Shown here: positions 1-4,512 of the stretch, in pieces | Numbering within the stretch: the stretch's first letter is position 1 | How the letters are laid out: every line of letters starts with the position of its first letter | Origin: an uncultured Ruminococcus sp. | GTDB lineage: Bacteria > Bacillota > Clostridia > Oscillospirales > Acutalibacteraceae | Length of the DNA stretch: 6,270 bases | Direction of reading: 5' to 3' | NCBI GenBank assembly: GCA_902773065.1 | Contig: CACYDD010000331.1 | Span: 1-6,270, forward strand | Program-made: the position numbers and the translations under genes | The notes under the pieces: generated by a model | Seen by the model: only the letters and a program-made list of their open reading frames with translations | What the model was told of the DNA's origin: nothing | The model's database searches: none

Positions 1-2
1 CG

Positions 3-461
3 GCAGGAATACTTATCGGAAAAGAACTGGGAAAAAAAGATTACGACATAGCATATGAAAAATCGAAAAAACTGATGCTGTACGGATTGATCGGCTCAAT
101 CATTTTATCGGTCGGGCTGATTCTGTTAAGAGGTTTTTATACAGATATTTACCATGTAGAGGATGAAGTGAAAATAACCGCACAGCAGATATTGCTTGCC
201 TTTGCTGTTATTTCCCCTGTTAAGGTGCTGAACATGATCTTAGGCGGCGGAATCCTCAGAAGCGGCGGAAAAACCGCGATCATTATGGTGATCGATATCA
301 TCGGAACATGGGGCTTCGGTGTACCGCTCGGACTGCTCAGTGCCTATGTACTCGGGCTGCCGATTGTCTATGTTTACTTTATACTGTCGCTTGAAGAATG
401 TGTCCGACTGCTGATTTCCTTCTTTGTTTTCAAACGCAGAAAATGGATGAACACAATATAA
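3..461 (+). CDS. MATE-family efflux transporter, C-terminal part (5' end outside window)
   Basis: The frame is open from the window edge and ends in TAA, giving 152 visible residues of a protein whose family is usually about 440-460 residues long, so only the last third is here. The visible part starts with the IGKELGKKD stretch that links membrane segments in MATE proteins. It then shows four hydrophobic stretches at roughly residues 25-42, 60-78, 90-112 and 115-138, with the typical GGGILRSGGKT loop between them. The end is basic (FKRRKW), as expected for a cytoplasmic tail. MATE proteins are inner-membrane antiporters that export drugs, dyes or metabolites in exchange for Na+ or H+; the substrate cannot be read from this fragment. 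The gene is convergent with the lipoprotein gene, 12 bp apart, and I see no clear terminator hairpin between them. An internal ATG at 75 is not the real start, because the homologous sequence continues upstream of it. Confidence 0.88.
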   Translation, partial: AGILIGKELGKKDYDIAYEKSKKLMLYGLIGSIILSVGLILLRGFYTDIYHVEDEVKITAQQILLAFAVISPVKVLNMILGGGILRSGGKTAIIMVIDIIGTWGFGVPLGLLSAYVLGLPIVYVYFILSLEECVRLLISFFVFKRRKWMNTI

Positions 462-473
462 CAAGACTGTTTG

Positions 474-1877
474 TCAGGACATATTTGACTGAATGGTTTT
501 CAGCTGCTCTTTCAGCTTTTCGTCACTGATTTCACCTTTGCTTTGAATGATTTCAATTCCTAATTTATCAACTCCTGCACTCCAGTATTTGTCATCAAAT
601 CCTGTTGTGATCGGGTGATAATAAGACCACTGATCCTCAAATGCTTTGATAGCAGGGTCATCTTTCACTAAGTCACTTTCAAGTGTTTCAAGATTGGTAG
701 GAATTGTATTAAACTTTTCATAAAGCTGTAATTGTACATTTTTTTCGGTCAGATAATACGCTAAAGTCTGAGCGGTGAAGGGATAGTTCGTTTGAGCATT
801 TACGCCCAGAACATCATAGCCGCCAAAAGCTTCAAGCTGTTTTTCCTCACCATTGATTGTAATTGATGGCAGCTTTGCCGCCCCAAGATTTTCTTCCCCT
901 GCCTGTTCACGCAGTACTGACTGATACGATGTGCCGTATATTGCTGCTGCATCCAAAACATAATCTTCATCATCATCGATTTTGAATGTCGGCATCGTGG
1001 GTTGATCTATATCGGAATTGCTTCGCATAGCTCCTGTTCCATAAAAACCCTTATCTTCATACTTGGCAAGCTCACACATTGCCTTTGCTGCATTCAATCC
1101 CTCAGAAGAATCAAATAACAATTTTCCGTTATCATTTGTCAGTTCACAACCTGCTGTTAAGAAAACCGGAGAACTATGCCATATATTTGTCATACTCCAA
1201 TATACACGTCTGTTATTTTCATCAGCTTTTTTGATGATCTGATTGATATCGCCTACTTCATCATCCTTGAAAATTCTTTTGTCATAATATAAAATGAGAC
1301 TTGTATCATTGATATTTCTTGGAAAGGCATAAAGCGTATTGTCAACTGTACAAGATCGTACTGAATTATCAGTATTACTTTTGCTTACATGATATTCATA
1401 AAACTCATCAACGGGAGAAAGCACTTTTTCTTTTGCACATATTTCAACCTGATCATCGGTAAGATAAAATACATCTGCACCATCCTCGGAAGATTTGATC
1501 ATCTTATCTGCTCCCAGACTTAATTCAGTTTTAACATTTAGTTCATACCTGTCATCTTCGAATTTTTTGATATAATGGTTGATAATTTCTTTGTCCGTCT
1601 CAACATATGTACTCTTATCCCAAAAGAGGATATCAATTTTATGATCTGTTTTTGCTGCTTCTTCTGCAATTTTGTCCTTGATTTTTTTAATCATTTTCTC
1701 TGACATAGGGTCAGCCGGCTCAGATTCTTCTGTTTCGGAAGTACTGACAACCGATGTTTCGGGTTCTGTTTCGAATACTTCTTTTGTATCTTCCGAATCG
1801 GTACAGCCTGCAGCAGATAAAATTGTCATCATCCCCACAAGCAGTAAAGCCGTTGTTTTTTTGAATATTCTACCCAT
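474..1877 (-). CDS. ABC sugar importer, lipoprotein solute-binding protein (family 1)
   Basis: A 467-residue extracellular binding protein. The N-terminus is a lipoprotein signal peptide: basic MGRIFKK, hydrophobic core at about residues 8-20, then LSAAGC with the likely lipidated Cys25. Residues 26-58 form an acidic Ser/Thr/Glu-rich linker. The mature domain resembles maltodextrin-type binding proteins: LYAFPRNINDTSLILYYDKR (hinge and ligand region) near 181-200, a FLTAGCEL segment near 238-245, and a C-terminal part with LGVNAQTNYPFTAQTLAYYL and FNTIPTN that matches the usual domain-closing motif of this family. The start is fixed by GGCGGTGA 7 bases upstream of ATG. No permease or ATPase gene lies beside it on this strand, and it has its own promoters, so it is probably a single-gene unit that uses permeases encoded elsewhere. 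The substrate is inferred as an oligosaccharide and not proven. Confidence 0.86.
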   Translation of the reverse strand: MGRIFKKTTALLLVGMMTILSAAGCTDSEDTKEVFETEPETSVVSTSETEESEPADPMSEKMIKKIKDKIAEEAAKTDHKIDILFWDKSTYVETDKEIINHYIKKFEDDRYELNVKTELSLGADKMIKSSEDGADVFYLTDDQVEICAKEKVLSPVDEFYEYHVSKSNTDNSVRSCTVDNTLYAFPRNINDTSLILYYDKRIFKDDEVGDINQIIKKADENNRRVYWSMTNIWHSSPVFLTAGCELTNDNGKLLFDSSEGLNAAKAMCELAKYEDKGFYGTGAMRSNSDIDQPTMPTFKIDDDEDYVLDAAAIYGTSYQSVLREQAGEENLGAAKLPSITINGEEKQLEAFGGYDVLGVNAQTNYPFTAQTLAYYLTEKNVQLQLYEKFNTIPTNLETLESDLVKDDPAIKAFEDQWSYYHPITTGFDDKYWSAGVDKLGIEIIQSKGEISDEKLKEQLKTIQSNMS

Positions 1878-1908
1878 AAAAAATCACCGCCGATATTTAA
1901 TTTTAACA

Positions 1909-1949
1909 ATTATAACACATGATTATACAACAATCAATGATGTTTTCAA
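1909..1949 (-). promoter_or_regulatory. Two overlapping sigma-A promoters for the solute-binding lipoprotein gene
   Basis: Read on the minus strand there are two TATAAT boxes. The proximal one (1914-1909) has TTGATT at 1937-1932, 17 bp away. The distal one (1927-1922) has TTGAAA at 1949-1944, 16 bp away. Both sit 30-75 bp upstream of the start codon. They may be alternatives or act in tandem; only start-site mapping can tell. Confidence 0.6.
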
Positions 1950-1973
1950 ATTTCACTATTGCATAATTGCCAC

Positions 1974-1996
1974 AGTTTCAGAACTAAGTTTCAGAA
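1974..1996. repeat. 10-bp direct repeat AGTTTCAGAA, two copies 13 bp apart
   Basis: AGTTTCAGAA occurs at 1974-1983 and 1987-1996, separated by CTA. It lies between the divergent promoters of the lipoprotein gene (minus) and the antisense RNA (plus), 10 bp upstream of the -35 box of the latter. The position would suit a regulator binding site, but no regulator is known for it and a chance repeat is possible. Confidence 0.4.
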
Positions 1997-2006
1997 ATTT
2001 TTTAAC

Positions 2007-2035
2007 TTGACAAATAGGAAAAATCGTTATATAAT
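2007..2035 (+). promoter_or_regulatory. Consensus sigma-A promoter of the antitoxin RNA
   Basis: TTGACA at 2007-2012 and TATAAT at 2030-2035 are separated by exactly 17 bp, a perfect consensus promoter. The expected start is near 2042. No open frame with a ribosome binding site follows; instead, two hairpins and a T-run come within 90 bp, which points to a short untranslated RNA. Strong constitutive transcription fits an antitoxin that must exceed its target mRNA. Confidence 0.85.
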
Positions 2036-2045
2036 AAAAATACAA

Positions 2046-2070
2046 GGGACTTACCCTTTACGGCAGTCCC
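2046..2070. terminator. Stem-loop GGGACT/AGTCCC, 5' hairpin of the antitoxin RNA and back-up terminator of the toxin mRNA
   Basis: There is a 6-bp perfect stem (2046-2051 with 2065-2070) and a 13-nt loop. On the minus strand it is followed by TTGTATTTTT, so it could stop toxin transcripts that read through the first terminator. On the plus strand it would form the first loop of the antisense RNA. A competing 5-bp stem AAGGG/CCCTT (2044-2048 with 2054-2058) uses part of the same bases. Confidence 0.55.
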
Positions 2071-2080
2071 ACATTGAGTT

Positions 2081-2125
2081 AAAAAGTAACCGTTATCTGT
2101 GGGGACAGGCGGTTACTTCTTTTTT
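2081..2125. terminator. Bidirectional terminator shared by toxin and antitoxin
   Basis: A perfect 9-bp inverted repeat AAGTAACCG (2084-2092) and CGGTTACTT (2110-2118) encloses a second small stem CTGT/ACAG with a GGGG loop. On the plus strand six T follow at 2120-2125; on the minus strand five T follow at 2085-2081. The toxin stop codon TAA lies inside the stem. It therefore ends the antisense RNA and can also end the toxin mRNA, so the two RNAs are complementary over at least about 45 nt. Confidence 0.82.
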
Positions 2126-2217
2126 ATATCGTGGTTTGCCTTGATAACATCAAGAACAAAACGTCCGATGGCTATTATGAGCATTACGGTCTGAACAAAA
2201 TCAGTGTATGTATTCAT
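2113..2217 (-). CDS. Small hydrophobic type I toxin peptide (TxpA/BsrE, holin-like toxin family)
   Basis: A 34-residue peptide beginning MNTYTDFVQ, with a single membrane segment at about 8-25 (containing MLIIAIGRFVLDVI) and a basic end KANHDIKKK. This is the layout of the BsrE/TxpA peptides of Bacillus subtilis (start of the MSTF/MSTY type, MLxxAIGxF core, short charged tail). Such peptides insert into the cytoplasmic membrane and stop growth when made in excess. The start is fixed by GGAAGGGGGTG (2235-2225), 7 nt upstream of ATG. It has its own promoter (2320-2348), a leader of about 95 nt and a terminator that overlaps its stop codon. A consensus promoter drives an antisense RNA into its 3' end. 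The gene lies in the spacer between sigE and the lipoprotein gene. Family assignment is from pattern memory; toxicity is not shown by sequence. Confidence 0.8.
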   Translation of the reverse strand: MNTYTDFVQTVMLIIAIGRFVLDVIKANHDIKKK

Positions 2218-2224
2218 ATTCACC

Positions 2225-2282
2225 CACCCCCTTCCAGGGGCTTTATTAAAAGATTTTCGCCCCTTTCTAAAAAGTTGGGGGC
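2225..2282 (-). promoter_or_regulatory. Toxin mRNA leader: ribosome binding site with four alternately complementary G/C blocks
   Basis: In mRNA order the leader carries GCCCCC (2282-2277), GGGGC (2263-2259), GCCCC (2241-2237) and GGGGGTG (2231-2225), the last being the Shine-Dalgarno sequence. Blocks 3 and 4 can form CCCC-TGGAA-GGGG, which hides the ribosome binding site. Block 1 can also pair with block 4, while block 2 can pair with 1 or 3. This is the logic of an attenuator-like switch and matches the known need of type I toxin mRNAs to block early translation. Pairing is seen by eye only; no folding energies were calculated. Confidence 0.55.
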
Positions 2283-2319
2283 TGCCGCAAATCCGTCGGG
2301 AAAGTCACCTTGCATATTC

Positions 2320-2348
2320 ATTCTACAATATTTTACCCATTTTGTCAA
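2320..2348 (-). promoter_or_regulatory. Sigma-A promoter of the toxin gene
   Basis: On the minus strand TTGACA (2348-2343) and TAGAAT (2325-2320) are separated by 17 bp. The expected start is near 2313, giving a leader of about 95 nt before the toxin ATG. Its -10 box has one mismatch, against none for the antitoxin promoter, which would favour an excess of antisense RNA. Confidence 0.78.
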
Positions 2349-2413
2349 TTAAAAATTAATACATCTTACCATTCCTGTTGTGCATTCAACTTTAATGAAA
2401 TTAATCAGTTTAT

Positions 2414-2446
2414 TGCCGCACTCCGGCAAAAACTCGGGGTGCGGCA
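2414..2446. terminator. GC-rich stem-loop downstream of sigE, possible terminator
   Basis: GCCGCACTCCG (2415-2425) pairs with CGGGGTGCGGC (2435-2445), an 11-bp stem with one G-T pair that is extended by T2414-A2446. It lies 30 bp past the sigE stop and before the divergent toxin promoter. No T-run follows on the minus strand (AATAAACTG) and only a weak one on the plus strand. It may end or stabilise the spoIIGA-sigE mRNA, but it is not a canonical intrinsic terminator. Confidence 0.45.
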
Positions 2447-2449
2447 TAA

Positions 2450-2477
2450 TTTTCCATTTTCAATTTTCCATTGATTC
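2450..2477. repeat. Degenerate 7-bp tandem repeat (TTTTCCA type)
   Basis: Successive 7-bp units TTTTCCA, TTTTCAA, TTTTCCA and a diverged TTGATTC run up to and into the sigE stop codon. It belongs with two other 7-bp arrays in this window (3259-3300 and 4156-4190). Confidence 0.5.
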
Positions 2478-3204
2478 ACGCACTTTTTTCGGTGATTTCT
2501 TTACGCAGGCGACGGATAATTTTCTTTTCAAGACGTGAAATATAGGACTGGGAGATACCAAGAAGGTCGGCTACTTCCTTCTGGGTATGCGTTTTTTTTC
2601 CGTTCAGACCGAAACGCAGCTCCATGATGGACAGTTCCCGTTCGTTGAGTTTGCTGACAGCCTGCAAAAGCTGATGTTCCTCGGATTCCTTTTCAATGCG
2701 GATATTAACGGTATCGCTGTCGCTGCCAAGAATATCTGCAATTAAAAGCTCATTGCCGTCATAATCGACATTCAGCGGCTCATCGATAGAAATTTCATTT
2801 TTCTGCTGTGAACTTTTTCTTAGAAACATCAGTATTTCATTTTCGATACACCTTGAAGCATAAGTCGCAAGCTTGATATTTTTTTCGGGACGGAAGGTAT
2901 TGACCGCCTTGATCAGTCCTATTGTGCCGATGGAAATCAGATCCTCTACGCATACATTGGAGGATTCAAATTTCTTCGCAATATAAACCACAAGCCGCAA
3001 GTTATGTGTGATCAGCGGCTCTCTTGCATTTTCATCACCGTCTTGTATACGCTGCATGACTGCCGCTTCTTCCTCAGCTTTCAAGGGCGGCGGCAGAGTC
3101 TCGGGACCGTTTATGTAGTAAATGCCGTCTTTGCCCATAATCATCATTTTTAACGCTGCAATTTTTGATGTTACCATTTCAGAAATTGATTCAAAGCTTT
3201 TCAT
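2476..3204 (-). CDS. sigE: RNA polymerase sporulation-specific sigma factor SigE precursor (pro-sigma-E)
   Basis: A 242-residue sigma-70 family protein, close to the 239 residues of B. subtilis SigE. It directs the early mother-cell programme of sporulation. Residues 1-29 are a pro-sequence (amphipathic, Lys/Met-rich) ending at the conserved Tyr-Tyr (29-30) before INGPETLPPPL, where SpoIIGA is expected to cut. Region 2 is DLISIGTIGLIKAVNTF (88-104) followed by the -10 reading segment KLATYASRCIENEILMFLR (111-129). DEPLNVDYDGNELL (141-154) is typical of SigE/SigK. Region 4.2 has the helix-turn-helix TQKEVADLLGISQSYISRLE (207-226). I chose the ATG at 3204, because GGAAAGGGGA lies 6 nt upstream; a GTG at 3222 would put that ribosome binding site inside the gene. 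The partner spoIIGA is upstream, with a 94-bp gap. sigG, often next downstream in Bacilli and Clostridia, is not there. Confidence 0.96.
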   Translation of the reverse strand: MKSFESISEMVTSKIAALKMMIMGKDGIYYINGPETLPPPLKAEEEAAVMQRIQDGDENAREPLITHNLRLVVYIAKKFESSNVCVEDLISIGTIGLIKAVNTFRPEKNIKLATYASRCIENEILMFLRKSSQQKNEISIDEPLNVDYDGNELLIADILGSDSDTVNIRIEKESEEHQLLQAVSKLNERELSIMELRFGLNGKKTHTQKEVADLLGISQSYISRLEKKIIRRLRKEITEKSA

Positions 3205-3210
3205 GCTGTT

Positions 3211-3220
3211 TCCCCTTTCC
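3211..3220 (-). promoter_or_regulatory. Ribosome binding site deciding the sigE start
   Basis: GGAAAGGGGA on the minus strand ends 6 nt before ATG 3204-3202. A GTG six codons further upstream is in frame but has no comparable site in front, so the shorter 242-residue product is preferred. Confidence 0.75.
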
Positions 3221-3258
3221 ACTCACTCAATAACTCTAACTTACCAAAAAATCCAACC

Positions 3259-3300
3259 ATTATTCATTATTCTTTTTTCTTCATTCTTTATTCTTTTTCT
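3259..3300. repeat. Degenerate 7-bp tandem repeat (ATTATTC type) between spoIIGA and sigE
   Basis: Six consecutive 7-bp units: ATTATTC, ATTATTC, TTTTTTC, TTCATTC, TTTATTC, TTTTTCT. On the mRNA strand they read as GAATAAT-like purine-rich units and run from the spoIIGA stop codon into the spacer before sigE. It is a simple-sequence array of slippage type; no hairpin is formed by it. Confidence 0.65.
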
Positions 3301-4141
3301 ATGGTATCAGTTCATAGGGTACAAGGGCATTTTGTCCTCCTGTGATTTTGTCGCTGCTGCATAGGGCAACATAGGCAGTTACTTTGAATTCCATCCCTTC
3401 ATGAGTGATGGTGATATTGTCGCTTTTAAAAGACGGCAGAAGTCCTTCGCCGCCGACAGAAGCAAACGGTATCATCCTTATGCCTTTCGGCAGGGTTTCG
3501 GGAGAAGCTGTACCAACAGACAAAAGCGAGGGGATGTTTTTGAAATTGTCCGCCGCCGCAACGATGGCAGGTTCTCCCGAAAACGGCTCTTTGAGGGTAT
3601 TCCCTGTGTCTATCTTTCCGTTTAAGCTGACAGTGTTACCGTCATATTCGACTCTGATCAGGCAGGAGGTATCCTTGAGCTCATTTCTGCCTGTGATACG
3701 CATGATAACTCTTAGGATCACATAGCAAATCACTGTTGTAATAACAAGGCTTATCGGTGACATATCAATATAGACACTGCTGTTTCGGATAAAGATATTC
3801 TGCGGCGAAAATACCAGCCATACTGCTATCATTGCACCGCAGTAACCGAAGCTGATCAGAAAGAATGCAGCGGCGGTCTTGACATATATTTTTTTCTCCA
3901 TCGGTGCAAATGCTGCCCCGACCACAAGGCAGGCTGTGACCACGCTTAGTATCATTGACACGCCTGACGGCAGCGGCGGCAGCAGAATTACAAAGGAACA
4001 CAGCCCCCCGACAGCCGCCCCTATAAGCAGCCTCCGCTGTCTGCACGAAACAGAAAGAAACCGCCTTACCGTCAGCAAAATGATATAATCAATCACAAAA
4101 TTTACACAAAAAAGTATATCCGCATAAATCGTCTGCTCCAA
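3299..4141 (-). CDS. spoIIGA: Sporulation sigma-E processing aspartic protease SpoIIGA
   Basis: A 280-residue membrane protease (B. subtilis form 309) that removes the pro-sequence of SigE at the sporulation septum. The N-terminal half has five membrane segments at about 7-26, 36-56, 62-80, 86-110 and 126-147, beginning with the family-typical IYADILFCVNFVIDY. The C-terminal half is the aspartic-protease-like domain: GKIDTGNTLKEPFSGEP (175-191), with catalytic Asp178 in the D-T-G motif, and IRMIPFASVGGEGLLPSFKSD (221-241), which matches the RxIPY/F-xSVG segment of the family. The start is TTG at 4141-4139: AAGGGG lies 7 nt upstream and an in-frame TAG directly precedes it, so no earlier start exists, and the next ATG would remove two membrane segments. 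It is followed by sigE, the canonical spoIIG operon order. The short C-terminus after residue 270 is close to the usual clostridial end. Confidence 0.94.
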   Translation of the reverse strand: MEQTIYADILFCVNFVIDYIILLTVRRFLSVSCRQRRLLIGAAVGGLCSFVILLPPLPSGVSMILSVVTACLVVGAAFAPMEKKIYVKTAAAFFLISFGYCGAMIAVWLVFSPQNIFIRNSSVYIDMSPISLVITTVICYVILRVIMRITGRNELKDTSCLIRVEYDGNTVSLNGKIDTGNTLKEPFSGEPAIVAAADNFKNIPSLLSVGTASPETLPKGIRMIPFASVGGEGLLPSFKSDNITITHEGMEFKVTAYVALCSSDKITGGQNALVPYELIP

Positions 4142-4155
4142 CTACTCACCCCTTG

Positions 4156-4190
4156 TATAATGTATAATTCATAATGCATAATGCATAATG
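4156..4190. repeat. 7-bp tandem repeat (CATAATG type) upstream of spoIIGA
   Basis: Five units in a row: TATAATG, TATAATT, CATAATG, CATAATG, CATAATG. It ends 15 bp before the spoIIGA start codon, next to its ribosome binding site. On the minus strand it contains several TATAC/TATGC boxes that could be mistaken for -10 elements. Confidence 0.7.
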
Positions 4191-4254
4191 AATGGCGTAA
4201 GAAAGTTTATTCTCCCTTTAAAGTTTTGAAGCATAGACAACATCATCCGCCCCC

Positions 4255-4306
4255 TCGACCCCATCAGTCGCTATCGCGACAGCTGTGCTGTGACTGATGG
4301 GGTCGA
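4255..4306. repeat. 15-bp perfect palindrome with two inner hairpins (REP-like intergenic element)
   Basis: TCGACCCCATCAGTC (4255-4269) is repeated exactly inverted as GACTGATGGGGTCGA (4292-4306). The 22-bp interior can form two small hairpins, GTCGC-TATC-GCGAC (4267-4280) and AGC-TGTG-CT within 4279-4291, so the RNA or extruded DNA could adopt a three-way junction. No T-run follows on either strand, so a terminator is unlikely. The CATCAGTC...GACAGCT core resembles intergenic palindromes that I associate with gut clostridia, which suggests a dispersed repeat; this needs a genome search. Confidence 0.7.
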
Positions 4307-4406
4307 CACACTGATGAAACCGGAAAGAAAAAAAAATTCCTCAGGCTACAACACCAATCTTCTCAAGTTAACGCCATTGCCCTCAGCCCCCGTTGCCGCT
4401 GAAACT

Positions 4407-4439
4407 ATCATAACACGACCGTTACAAATAATTTGTCTT
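4407..4439 (-). promoter_or_regulatory. Candidate spoIIG operon promoter with wide spacing
   Basis: On the minus strand AAGACA (4439-4434) and TATGAT (4412-4407) lie 21 bp apart, directly after the mazF terminator and about 265 bp upstream of spoIIGA. The B. subtilis spoIIG promoter is also recognised with unusually wide (22 bp) spacing, helped by Spo0A. A 13-bp palindrome ACAAATAATTTGT (4424-4436) overlaps the -35 side. I see no good TGTCGAA box, so this is tentative. Confidence 0.3.
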
Positions 4440-4450
4440 TTCCGAACGCT

Positions 4451-4500
4451 GAAAAAACAAAAAGCAGTACCGCACAGATAATAATATCTATGCGGTACTG
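4451..4500 (-). terminator. Intrinsic terminator of mazF
   Basis: On the minus strand CAGTACCGCA (4500-4491) pairs perfectly with TGCGGTACTG (4474-4465). An inner AGATA/TATCT stem follows after one mismatch, and then CTTTTTGTTTTTTC (4464-4450). It starts 13 bp past the mazF stop codon and should separate mazF from spoIIGA. Confidence 0.9.
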
Positions 4501-4512
4501 TCCTGAATTATA

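Larger units (their letters stand above)
2042..2125 (+). ncRNA. Antisense RNA antitoxin of a type I toxin-antitoxin system (RatA/RNAII-like)
   Basis: An RNA of about 84 nt is inferred from the perfect promoter just upstream and the terminator at its end. It contains two stem-loops: GGGACT/AGTCCC (2046-2070) and AAGTAACCG/CGGTTACTT (2084-2118), the second followed by six T. It is transcribed towards the small toxin gene and is complementary to the last codons, stop codon and 3' untranslated region of the toxin mRNA. This 3'-3' convergent arrangement with a shared terminator is that of txpA/ratA, bsrE/SR5 and par (fst) loci. The role inferred is base pairing with the toxin mRNA, leading to its decay or translational block. 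The ends are predicted, not measured. Confidence 0.78.

Noticed and set aside
1672..2352. Plus-strand open frames at 1672-2010, 1959-2144 and 2131-2352.
   Set aside because: They lie antisense to the lipoprotein gene or the toxin locus, lack ribosome binding sites and have no family-like composition.
2208..3117. UACAU motifs (the Bacillus MazF cut site) in the toxin mRNA at 2212-2208 and in the sigE mRNA at 3117-3113, the latter over the Tyr-Tyr processing codons.
   Set aside because: Such 5-mers are common by chance in AT-rich mRNA, another lies in the ECF sigma gene, and the specificity of this MazF is unknown.
3401..4088. Plus- and minus-strand open frames inside spoIIGA (3401-3625, 3405-3725, 3765-4046, 3879-4088).
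   Set aside because: They are shadows of spoIIGA, whose protein is clearly recognisable over the full length.
4156..4190. TATAAT/TATACA-like boxes near spoIIGA as its promoter.
   Set aside because: They are units of the 7-bp repeat array and lie so close to the start codon that a transcript would lack room for the ribosome binding site or start inside it.
4302..4308. TGTCGAC on the minus strand as a Spo0A box (TGTCGAA) for spoIIG.
   Set aside because: One mismatch, and it is part of the palindrome arm, which explains it better; it also lies downstream of the likely promoter.
4290..4481. 63-codon plus-strand frame between spoIIGA and mazF.
   Set aside because: It begins inside the palindrome, ends inside the mazF terminator stem, has no ribosome binding site and no likeness to a known protein.
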